Source: Gemmatimonadales bacterium (GTDB lineage Bacteria > Gemmatimonadota > Gemmatimonadetes > Gemmatimonadales > GWC2-71-9). From it: 6,793 nt of DNA. The stretch's first letter is position 1. The number at the start of each line of letters is the position of its first letter. Below the pieces are notes generated by a model that saw nothing but the letters and a program-made list of their open reading frames with translations, was not told the DNA's origin and searched no databases. Positions 1 through 6,153 of this stretch are shown in pieces. The DNA lies in assembly GCA_025929805.1 (NCBI GenBank), contig JAICPP010000177.1, positions 1-6,793 on the forward strand, given 5' to 3'. The position numbers were made by a program, and so were the translations under genes.

Positions 1-771
1 GATTCCAGCGACATCGAGATGATCTCCGCTGATGACCAGCGAAGGATCCTTCCATAGCGGGCCGCCGGCGTGCTCGCTCAGGCGGAAGTAGTTGCGTCCC
101 GTTCCGTTGGCGACGAGCAGCTCGATGTGCTCGTGAGGCAGGAGCGCCGCCAGTCCACGCGACAGGGTGGCGACGAATCGCTGGGGAGACGCCGAATCCC
201 GGTTGGCCTGCGCCAGGGTCTGGAGCAGCCCCGCGATTCGTTCCTGCTGTCGGGAGATGGAGCCGTCCTGCACCTTCCACTGGCGGGCGATCCGCCCCAG
301 CATCGGGCCGACTCGCTGGGCCACGCACTGGAGCACCACCCGCTCCACCGCGCCATACCGGCCGGGCTGCAGATCGGCCACCAGCATCAGCGCGACGTCG
401 CGTTTGCCGAATCGAACCGGCAAGCAGGTGGCCGATTGATAGCCGGCCTTGGTTACGATGGTCTCCACTTGAGCCAGCTGTTCCGGCGTGAGATGGGGCG
501 AGGGCACGGGAATGACCAGGTCGTCTTCGGCCAGCTCCGCCGGACCCAGCAGCACTGCGCCGCCTCGAGAGGGATAGAGCCACAGACCCATGAGATCGTG
601 GGGGACTTCGACGGCGACCGTGTTGGACAGCGCCTGATGCCAGGTAGCCAAGGCAACAGGATCCACCTGGCCGTCGTCCACCCACAGGATGGGCACGAGC
701 GGCTCACTCCCCGAGGAAGAGAGTGGATCCACCGCCGCATCGTCGCGCTCCTGATTCATAAGGAGGTGCAT
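1..771 (-). CDS. Tandem GAF-domain sensory protein, N-terminal part (runs off left edge)
   Basis: An uninterrupted minus-strand frame of 257 codons runs from ATG 771 to the window edge, with mostly G or C in third positions, unlike the overlapping frames. The product begins MHLLMNQERDD. Residues about 45-165 read as a GAF-like domain (segments LMGLWLYPSRGGAVLL, DDLVIPVPSPHL and ATCLPVRFGKRDVALMLVAD). A short helical linker follows (about 170-190, SISRQQERIAGLLQTLAQA), then the start of a second GAF-like domain (about 196 onward, with LLPHEHIELLVANGTGRN). GAF domains bind small ligands or cofactors, and tandem GAFs usually precede a histidine kinase, GGDEF or other output domain, but that part is outside the window. 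An in-frame TGA at 808-810 limits the start to ATG 771 or ATG 759, and neither has a clear Shine-Dalgarno. The gene is divergent from copA across about 195 bases. The GAF call rests on sequence pattern only; the coding frame is more certain than the function. Confidence 0.7.
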   Translation of the reverse strand, partial: MHLLMNQERDDAAVDPLSSSGSEPLVPILWVDDGQVDPVALATWHQALSNTVAVEVPHDLMGLWLYPSRGGAVLLGPAELAEDDLVIPVPSPHLTPEQLAQVETIVTKAGYQSATCLPVRFGKRDVALMLVADLQPGRYGAVERVVLQCVAQRVGPMLGRIARQWKVQDGSISRQQERIAGLLQTLAQANRDSASPQRFVATLSRGLAALLPHEHIELLVANGTGRNYFRLSEHAGGPLWKDPSLVISGDHLDVAGI

Positions 772-931
772 AAGGCAGGACGTATGCCCCGAGCCGCCGG
801 AACCAAGTCACATCAGATAGGACACTTGCGGAGGGGGTGAGGACCCTGGCTTCGACGAACTCACTGAGCCACTGGCGTCCTGCCCGCTCTGTTGCAGGTC
901 GCTGTTACGTAGGCTCATGAGGCATCCTCGC

Positions 932-960
932 TTGCACATACCCCTACCCCCTACTAAACT
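932..960 (+). promoter_or_regulatory. Putative copA promoter
   Basis: TTGCAC (932-937) and TAAACT (955-960) are separated by 17 bases. Each matches the sigma-70 -35 and -10 consensus at four of six positions. The -10 ends 6 bases before the GTG at 967, so transcription would start at or next to that codon. The spacer holds the C-tract annotated separately. Confidence 0.45.
939..954. promoter_or_regulatory. Candidate CsoR operator in the copA promoter spacer
   Basis: TACCCCTACCCCCTAC fills the spacer between the proposed -35 and -10 of copA. CsoR/RcnR-family operators are typically G/C tracts flanked by TA-type ends and overlapping the core promoter, and csoR is encoded just downstream. The site differs from the usual CsoR form: both tracts are C on the same strand (a direct TACCCC repeat) instead of a C-tract facing a G-tract. 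Position and composition favour an operator, but the match is not canonical. Confidence 0.4.
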
Positions 961-966
961 CCAAGT

Positions 967-3330
967 GTGCCTACCCCGCTTCCGAGCGCGACGATGACCA
1001 CCGCCATATCCGAGACCTGCACTATCCCCGTGTCGGGGATGACCTGTGCCGGCTGCAGCAGCCGGGTTCAGCGCACGCTGGAGCAGAGCCCTGGGGTGAG
1101 TGCCGCCAACGTCAACCTGATGACCGGCTCGGCGACCATCGAGTTCGACCCTTCCGCCACGAGTCTCGAGCGTCTGGTCGAAGCGATCCGGGAGATCGGG
1201 TACAGTGCCGAGCTGCCCAGCGAGACCGAGTCGGCTGAGGCGGCAGTGGAGGAGCAGGAGGGATCCAGGGCCGAAGAGATTCGGGAGCTTCAGCACAAGT
1301 TTACTCTCAGCATCATCGTGGCACTCCTGGTCATGGTGTTCAGCATGTTACTGGCCGCCATGGTCCCTGGAGCAACGGCCGATCCACTGATGCGCTTCAT
1401 GATGCCGCTCACCGACATGCTCCGGAGCGTGGCGCCCTGGATCGACCGCGTATCGGCCGACGGCTGGAGATACCTGCTTCTCGCTCTGACCCTCCCTGTG
1501 GTCGGGTGGGCCGGGCGGCACTTCTATAGCCGGGCCTGGGCGGCGGTCAAACACCGCGCGGCCGATATGAACACGCTCATCGCGCTCGGCACCGGCGCCG
1601 CATTCCTGTTCAGCCTTGCGATGACGGTTGCCGATGACTGGTTCCTGGCCCGGGGGATTCCGCCGCAGGTGTACTACGAGCCCGTGGTCTGGATCATCGC
1701 CCTGATTCTGCTGGGGAATTTGCTGGAAGCGAAGGCCAAGGCACGCACCTGGGAAGCGCTCCGAGGGCTGATTGCGCTCCGCCCTCCTACCGCGAGGGTC
1801 CTCCGGCACAGCGTCGAGGAGCCTATTGCGCTCAGCGACGTCCGGGTCGGCGACGAGGTGGTGGTGCGTCCCGGAGAAACCATCCCCGTCGATGGCGTGG
1901 TGCTCGAGGGTACCAGCCACGTGGACGAATCGATGCTCACCGGTGAGCCGGACCCCGTAGCCAAGGGACCGGGCGACACCGTGATCGGCGCGACTCTCAA
2001 CCGAAATGGCGCCTTTCACCTCCGGGTCACTCGTATCGGCGACGCGACGGTGCTCTCGCAGATCATTCGGCTGGTGCGAGAGGCCCAGGGATCCAAGCCA
2101 TCGATCCAACGGCTGGCCGACCGCATCTCCGCGGTGTTCGTTCCGATCGTGATCGTTATTGCCGCGGTGACGTTCTTGGTGTGGCTCGGCTTCGGGCCCT
2201 CTCCCTCGTATCTCCACGCGCTGGTGGCGGCAGTGACCGTACTGATCATCGCGTGTCCTTGCGCCATGGGGCTCGCCGTACCCACCGCGGTCATGGTCGC
2301 CACTGGACGCGGCGCGGAGCTCGGCGTCCTCATCCGCGGTGGAGAAGCCCTGGAGCGAACCGGGGACATCGACGTGGTCGTACTGGACAAGACCGGCACG
2401 ATCACCGAAGGACGACCGGCAGTCCGGTCGGTGAGTGTCTTCGAGGGCGCCGGAATGGATGAGCCTCGGGTGGTACAGCTCGCCGCCTCGGTAGAACGCT
2501 TGAGCGAGCATCCGCTGGGAGAGGCAATCGTTCTGCACGCGAAAACCCGGGGCATCCCGCTGGTTCCGGTGACCGCGTTCGAGAGTCACACCGGCAAGGG
2601 TGTTTCCGGCTTGGCGGACGGACACCGGGTCGTGCTGGGCAACCTGAGTTTCCTCAGAACCCAGGACGTACACCTAGGCGTGAGCGCGACGAGCCATCCG
2701 GTAGAGGAGGGCCAGACCCTGGTCTACGTCGCTGTCGATCGTCGTGTCGCGGCTGTGATCGCCATAGCCGATCCGATCAAGCCCACCAGCGCGGAGGCAG
2801 TGCGACAGCTGAGACAGCTGGGACTGCAAACGGTGATGATCAGTGGAGACGATCACCGCACCGCAGAGGCAGTGGCCCACGCGGTAGGCATCGAGCGAGT
2901 GGTTGCGGAAGTGCCGCCGGCCGGGAAGGTGGAGGAGATTCGGCGACTTCAGGGAGAGGGTCGGTCGGTTGCGATGGTGGGTGACGGGCTCAACGATGCG
3001 CCGGCGCTGGCCCAGGCGGACATCGGCATCGCCATGGCGTCGGGCACCAACGTCGCGGTGGAGGCCGCCACTATCACTCTCATGCGGGGTGACCTGCTGG
3101 GCGTGGTAGACGGCATTGGCCTGTCCCGCAGGACCATGCGGATCGTCCGCCAGAATCTGTTCTGGGCGTTCGTCTACAATGTGATCGGCATTCCGATCGC
3201 TGCCGGAGTGCTGTATCCGGCGTTTGGACTGATGCTCAGCCCTGCGATGGCGGCGGCAGCCATGGCGGCGAGCTCGGTGAGCGTCGTGTCCAACAGTTTG
3301 AGACTGAGGAAGTTTAGGCGTGAACAGTAA
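967..3330 (+). CDS. copA: Cu(+)-exporting P1B-type ATPase CopA
   Basis: This inner-membrane pump uses ATP to export Cu(I) from the cytoplasm. The 787-residue product has one N-terminal heavy-metal-associated domain (about 18-83) with GMTCAGC (C27, C30), an acidic linker, then the first membrane helix at about 112-134. The actuator TGE is at 325-327. The transport motif CPC is at 430-432 in helix 6. The phosphorylation motif DKTGT begins at D474, the HP nucleotide-binding motif is H515-P516, and GDGLNDAP is at 672-679. The Cu(+)-specific YN in helix 7 and MAASS in helix 8 are near the C terminus, which places it in subgroup P1B-1. Length and domain order are typical. GTG 967 fits a leaderless transcript; the in-frame ATG 994 is the alternative start and removes only nine residues before the metal-binding domain. 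No clear Shine-Dalgarno precedes either. csoR follows 86 bases downstream, so copper-dependent repression is likely. Confidence 0.96.
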   Translation: MPTPLPSATMTTAISETCTIPVSGMTCAGCSSRVQRTLEQSPGVSAANVNLMTGSATIEFDPSATSLERLVEAIREIGYSAELPSETESAEAAVEEQEGSRAEEIRELQHKFTLSIIVALLVMVFSMLLAAMVPGATADPLMRFMMPLTDMLRSVAPWIDRVSADGWRYLLLALTLPVVGWAGRHFYSRAWAAVKHRAADMNTLIALGTGAAFLFSLAMTVADDWFLARGIPPQVYYEPVVWIIALILLGNLLEAKAKARTWEALRGLIALRPPTARVLRHSVEEPIALSDVRVGDEVVVRPGETIPVDGVVLEGTSHVDESMLTGEPDPVAKGPGDTVIGATLNRNGAFHLRVTRIGDATVLSQIIRLVREAQGSKPSIQRLADRISAVFVPIVIVIAAVTFLVWLGFGPSPSYLHALVAAVTVLIIACPCAMGLAVPTAVMVATGRGAELGVLIRGGEALERTGDIDVVVLDKTGTITEGRPAVRSVSVFEGAGMDEPRVVQLAASVERLSEHPLGEAIVLHAKTRGIPLVPVTAFESHTGKGVSGLADGHRVVLGNLSFLRTQDVHLGVSATSHPVEEGQTLVYVAVDRRVAAVIAIADPIKPTSAEAVRQLRQLGLQTVMISGDDHRTAEAVAHAVGIERVVAEVPPAGKVEEIRRLQGEGRSVAMVGDGLNDAPALAQADIGIAMASGTNVAVEAATITLMRGDLLGVVDGIGLSRRTMRIVRQNLFWAFVYNVIGIPIAAGVLYPAFGLMLSPAMAAAAMAASSVSVVSNSLRLRKFRREQ

Positions 3331-3395
3331 ACAGTAAACGGTAAACAGGGTGCGGCAATCACCCTCCCGTTCACGTTCACTGTTCACCGTTTACG
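3319..3395. repeat. Opposed period-7 repeat arrays between copA and csoR
   Basis: Four heptads run at 3319-3346 (CGTGAAC, AGTAAAC, AGTAAAC, GGTAAAC), and the copA TAA stop lies inside the second. Four more of the reverse-complement type run at 3368-3395 (CGTTCAC, then GTTCACT, GTTCACC, GTTTACG). Bases 3334-3348 and 3380-3394 form a 15-base inverted repeat with one mismatch, so the transcript could fold across the copA-csoR gap. Between them AGGGTG (3347-3352) and CACCCT (3360-3365) form a smaller perfect 6-bp stem with a 7-base loop. No T-tract follows, so this is not a standard intrinsic terminator. Confidence 0.8.
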
Positions 3396-3402
3396 CAGTT
3401 CT

Positions 3403-3410
3403 AAAGGGAG
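3403..3410 (+). promoter_or_regulatory. Ribosome binding site of csoR
   Basis: AAAGGGAG lies 6 bases before ATG 3417. It supports this start over the in-frame GTG at 3486, which would give a shorter protein nearer the usual CsoR length. Confidence 0.65.
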
Positions 3411-3416
3411 CGTCAC

Positions 3417-3761
3417 ATGGTAACTGGAGTAAAGGCCCCCTGCGCCTGCGGCGCGCGAACCGGCAACGGCGATCAGGCGGGTACAGTGGATCCCGAAGTC
3501 AAGCACTCGATCGGCACTCGGCTCCGGAGAATCGAAGGCCAGGTGCGAGGGCTGCAGAAGATGATCGAAGAGGAACGCTATTGTGCCGACGTGCTCATGC
3601 AGCTCTCGTCGGTTCAGGAAGCGCTTCGAGGGGTAGGCCGGACTTTGCTCCACAACCATCTGAAGCACTGCGTCACCGAGGCAATCCGTACTCAGGATCC
3701 CGAGCAGACGGATGCGATGTACGATGAGCTGATGGAGTTGATGTACAAGAACGCAAGGTAA
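3417..3761 (+). CDS. csoR: CsoR-family Cu(I)-sensing transcriptional repressor
   Basis: A 114-residue all-helical repressor of the CsoR/RcnR/FrmR (DUF156) family. The core begins near residue 25 (VDPEVKHSIGTRLRRIEGQV). The Cu(I) ligands are visible as C56, H81 and C85, with the same spacing as C36, H61 and C65 of the Mycobacterium tuberculosis protein, and Y55 precedes the first cysteine as in copper-sensing members. In the known mechanism the apo-protein binds a GC-rich operator and Cu(I) releases it. The gene lies 86 bases after copA on the same strand, so it probably represses the copA-csoR unit. About 24 residues precede the core and contain C9-A-C11-G, which is unusual for the family. 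The Shine-Dalgarno supports the long form, but a GTG at 3486 (V24) could give a shorter protein. The copper assignment follows from the ligands and the neighbour copA. Confidence 0.92.
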   Translation: MVTGVKAPCACGARTGNGDQAGTVDPEVKHSIGTRLRRIEGQVRGLQKMIEEERYCADVLMQLSSVQEALRGVGRTLLHNHLKHCVTEAIRTQDPEQTDAMYDELMELMYKNAR

Positions 3762-3764
3762 GAC

Positions 3765-3785
3765 GGTCAGGCGGTCAGGCGGTCA
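3765..3785. repeat. Period-8 tandem repeat at the csoR end
   Basis: GGTCAGGC occurs at 3765-3772 and 3773-3780, then GGTCA at 3781-3785, filling the 26-base gap between the convergent genes. A related period-8 array lies about 80 bases away inside the next gene. Confidence 0.75.
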
Positions 3786-3795
3786 TATTACCGCC
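3778..3795. terminator. Weak hairpin at the convergent gene ends
   Basis: GGCGGT (3778-3783) and ACCGCC (3790-3795) pair perfectly around a 6-base loop between csoR and the convergent gene, and the stop codon of the latter lies within it. There is no T-run on either side, so termination activity is doubtful. Confidence 0.25.
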
Positions 3796-5008
3796 GGGTC
3801 TTGGCTCGCTTCTTCTTTGATCTCCTCACAGCTGCGGAGTTCGCAGACTTGCCCGACGTCTCCGCCGGTCCGGCTGTCCGACTGTCCGCCTCCACTGCTC
3901 GCTGATCCCTGAAGGCCAGCGCAGCCCGGTATTCGCTCAGCAGGCGATCCATCATTGCCGTCCTGCGAGCGTAGAGCCTCTTGAGCGGACGGCCGGTTCG
4001 CCGCTCTCGGGCGTAGGCTGTGAGCAGAGGCAGGGCGATCGAGCTGTCGGTGTACACCACGACTGTTCCGGGCAGCTGATCCGGATCGATCTTGCCCCAG
4101 CTCACCGCCTCGGCCGGGGTGGCGCCGGAGAGCCCACCAGTGTCTGGCCGGGCGTCGGTCATTTGAAGGAAGTAGTCGTGGCCGCGCTCGTCGATGCCGA
4201 GGACTTCCTGGATCTGCGGCTCGGTCTGGAGCATGAAGTTCTTGGGGCTGCCGCCACCCACGATCAACACCCCGCTCTTGCCGCCTCCCCGCTTGGCCTC
4301 GAGCACGATGCTGGCCGTCTCGTTCACATCCGCGCTTACATCGAAGCGGAGCCTGCTCCCGGCGAGTGCCTGCTCGGCGACGTTCATCCCGATCGAGCTG
4401 TCTCCCGGAGAGCTGGTATAGATCGGCACCTCCAGCTCATGCGCCGCCGCGAGCACCGATCGGCGTGACAACCCGAGGGCCCGCTCCCGCTCGCGCACAT
4501 AGCCGCCGAGCAGGTAGTGGTATTCGGCGGTGCTCATGGGTCGCTGGAACTCTTCCCGCGCGGAGACTTCGCGAATGAAGGCATCGGTCGAGAGCAGCAC
4601 GTTGTAATCGAAGAAGATGTCGTAGATCCGGACCACGCCCTTCTCCCGCAGCTCGACATCATTGGCCTGGGGAGTTCCCCGGTGCATCGCCAGCCCCAGG
4701 GCAAAGTGGGCATCGTGGTAGAGGTTGGCGCCGGTCGAGATAACCCAGTCGACGAATCCCGATTCCATGAGCGGAATCAGGCAGCTCATGCCCAGACCAG
4801 CCGGCGTCATGGCACCGGTGAGAGTCATCCCGACAGTTACAGTGGGGTCCAGCATCACTTGCGTGAAAAGCTGACAACCCTCGCGCAGCCGCCCGGCATT
4901 GTACGCCAGGAATGCGTTATCGATCAGCTCCGCCACCGTCTCCTTGCCGGTAGTGGCTTTCGGATCGATGCGTTGTCCGCGTAGGAAGGGGGCTGACGGT
5001 CGAGGCAT
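3788..5008 (-). CDS. Deoxyhypusine-synthase-like polyamine enzyme
   Basis: A 406-residue member of the deoxyhypusine synthase family. These NAD-dependent enzymes cleave a polyamine and pass the aminobutyl group, through an imine on a lysine, to an acceptor. Visible family features are TGAMTPAG near residue 65, STGANLYHDAHF near 90, GGGSPKNF with K256 matching the catalytic lysine region (human GGGVVKHH, K329), and EAVSWGKI at 300-307 with W304. Bacteria lack eIF5A, so hypusine formation is unlikely. Bacterial relatives are linked to homospermidine-type synthesis or to joining agmatine units (database name 1,9-bis(guanidino)-5-aza-nonane synthase); the exact substrate cannot be read from sequence. 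The last 40 or so residues form an extra tail ending RRSKKKRAKTRR, and the DNA coding part of it is a period-8 repeat. The gene follows the LOG-family gene by 15 bases, with GAGGG (5020-5024) overlapping that gene's stop, 11 bases before the ATG. Family is confident, reaction is not. Confidence 0.88.
   Translation of the reverse strand: MPRPSAPFLRGQRIDPKATTGKETVAELIDNAFLAYNAGRLREGCQLFTQVMLDPTVTVGMTLTGAMTPAGLGMSCLIPLMESGFVDWVISTGANLYHDAHFALGLAMHRGTPQANDVELREKGVVRIYDIFFDYNVLLSTDAFIREVSAREEFQRPMSTAEYHYLLGGYVRERERALGLSRRSVLAAAHELEVPIYTSSPGDSSIGMNVAEQALAGSRLRFDVSADVNETASIVLEAKRGGGKSGVLIVGGGSPKNFMLQTEPQIQEVLGIDERGHDYFLQMTDARPDTGGLSGATPAEAVSWGKIDPDQLPGTVVVYTDSSIALPLLTAYARERRTGRPLKRLYARRTAMMDRLLSEYRAALAFRDQRAVEADSRTAGPAETSGKSANSAAVRRSKKKRAKTRR
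3868..3891. repeat. Period-8 repeat inside the deoxyhypusine-synthase-like gene
   Basis: Three octads, GTCCGGCT, GTCCGACT and GTCCGCCT, lie in tandem within the C-terminal tail of the gene. Read on the coding strand the middle unit is AGTCGGAC, close to the GGTCAGGC unit at the gene end. The array encodes low-complexity residues around 373-380. Confidence 0.65.
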
Positions 5009-5023
5009 ATCTAGTGGGACCCT

Positions 5024-5758
<735 letters not shown>

Positions 5759-5773
5759 TCAGACGCTCACGCA

Positions 5774-5790
5774 TGTGGCTCTCCGCCACA
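5774..5790. promoter_or_regulatory. Leader hairpin upstream of the LOG-family gene
   Basis: TGTGGC (5774-5779) and GCCACA (5785-5790) form a perfect 6-bp stem with a 5-base loop. On the minus strand the loop reads GGAGA, a good Shine-Dalgarno, 5 bases before an ATG (5774-5772). That ATG opens a 7-codon frame, MRERLSD, whose TAA ends at 5751 and overlaps the GTG start candidate of the LOG-family gene. A translated leader controlling that gene is possible but unproven. Confidence 0.3.
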
Positions 5791-5830
5791 ATGGCAGAGA
5801 TAGAAGCAGGGGGCCAGAATCAGGGAGCGG

Positions 5831-5860
5831 AATATACCAATTATAATTGGCTGATGTCCC
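5831..5860 (-). promoter_or_regulatory. Putative promoter of the LOG / deoxyhypusine-synthase-like operon
   Basis: On the minus strand TATATT (5836-5831) is preceded directly by TGG, giving an extended -10. GGGACA (5860-5855) stands 18 bases upstream and matches the -35 consensus at four of six positions. It would give a leader of about 65-90 bases containing the hairpin at 5774-5790. It overlaps the promoter of the divergent small gene. Confidence 0.4.
5837..5850. promoter_or_regulatory. Perfect 14-bp AT-rich palindrome between divergent genes
   Basis: CCAATTATAATTGG is a perfect palindrome in otherwise GC-rich DNA. It contains TATAAT on both strands; on the plus strand the hexamer (5842-5847) ends 6 bases before ATG 5854. 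It could be a dimeric-repressor operator, a bidirectional -10, or both. No -35 match stands upstream on the plus strand. Confidence 0.5.
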
Positions 5861-6114
5861 GCTCCTGGCTCGGCCTTACCGGACGGCTCGCCTTGCGGGG
5901 GCTGCTGAACCCACGTCTCGGGCTGGATCTGCTCAGGACCGCGTGGGCATTCCGGCGCAGACGGTGGTGGGCCCTGGCGCCCTATCTTCCGGTACCGGAT
6001 CGGGAGTACCTGCGCTGGCGGATGTACACGGCGTACGCCGACGAGGATGCCGTGCCGCCGGTGAACGACGTGATTCGATTCGCCCGCTGGCGTCGCGAGA
6101 CGATGGGGCTGTGA
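5854..6114 (+). CDS. Small basic protein of unknown function, cotranscribed with ndh
   Basis: An 86-residue protein I do not recognise. It is rich in arginine, tryptophan and leucine. Residues 1-35 (MSRSWLGLTG...) could form an amphipathic or membrane-surface helix, followed by RRRRWW (35-39), then APYLPVPDREYLRWRMYTAY (42-61), which looks like a conserved core, and a C-terminal basic helix (NDVIRFARWRR). No metal site, signal peptide or clear transmembrane span is visible. ATG 5854 is chosen over the in-frame ATG 5773 because a perfect TATAAT ends 6 bases before it, so a transcript would begin at this codon; the upstream extension is low-complexity. ndh begins 20 bases after the stop. The context suggests a membrane-associated helper of the respiratory enzyme, but that is inference from position only. 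Confidence 0.65.
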   Translation: MSRSWLGLTGRLALRGLLNPRLGLDLLRTAWAFRRRRWWALAPYLPVPDREYLRWRMYTAYADEDAVPPVNDVIRFARWRRETMGL

Positions 6115-6118
6115 GTCA

Positions 6119-6153
6119 CAGTGAGAGGTGAGCGGTGAGCGGTAAGAGGGAAG
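6119..6153. repeat. Period-7 tandem repeat at the start of ndh
   Basis: Five heptads in phase: CAGTGAG, AGGTGAG, CGGTGAG, CGGTAAG, AGGGAAG. They fill the gap after the small gene and continue into the first codons of ndh. The unit is related to the GTGAAC/GTAAAC heptads at the copA-csoR junction. Confidence 0.75.
6123..6128 (+). promoter_or_regulatory. Ribosome binding site of ndh, within the heptad array
   Basis: GAGAGG lies 6 bases before GTG 6135. An in-frame TGA at 6129-6131 leaves GTG 6135 as the first usable start, so the repeat array supplies both the binding site and the start codon. Confidence 0.55.

Noticed and set aside
760..767. AAGGAGGT Shine-Dalgarno on the plus strand
   Set aside because: The nearest ATG (784) is 16 bases away and opens only a short antisense frame; the bases are codons of the minus-strand GAF gene.
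70..840. Plus-strand frame of 256 codons
   Set aside because: It lies antisense to the GAF gene. It is rich in Gln, His and Arg with no recognisable domain, while the minus frame gives GAF-like sequence.
808..1296. Minus-strand frame of 162 codons
   Set aside because: It mostly overlaps the start of copA on the other strand and shows no domain.
1348..2673. Minus-strand frame of 441 codons
   Set aside because: It is entirely antisense to copA, whose motifs are intact throughout; the product is His/Arg/Gly-rich and featureless.
2674..3387. Minus-strand frame of 237 codons
   Set aside because: It is antisense to the end of copA; its N terminus (TLFTVYCLLFTP) is just translation of the heptad repeats.
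3319..3395. CRISPR array
   Set aside because: Units are 7 bases with no spacers and no cas genes nearby.
4517..4984. Plus-strand frame of 155 codons
   Set aside because: It is antisense to the deoxyhypusine-synthase-like gene, which has clear family motifs.
5773..5853. Longer start (ATG 5773) for the small gene
   Set aside because: The proposed transcript begins at 5854; the upstream part overlaps the divergent operon's leader and is low-complexity.
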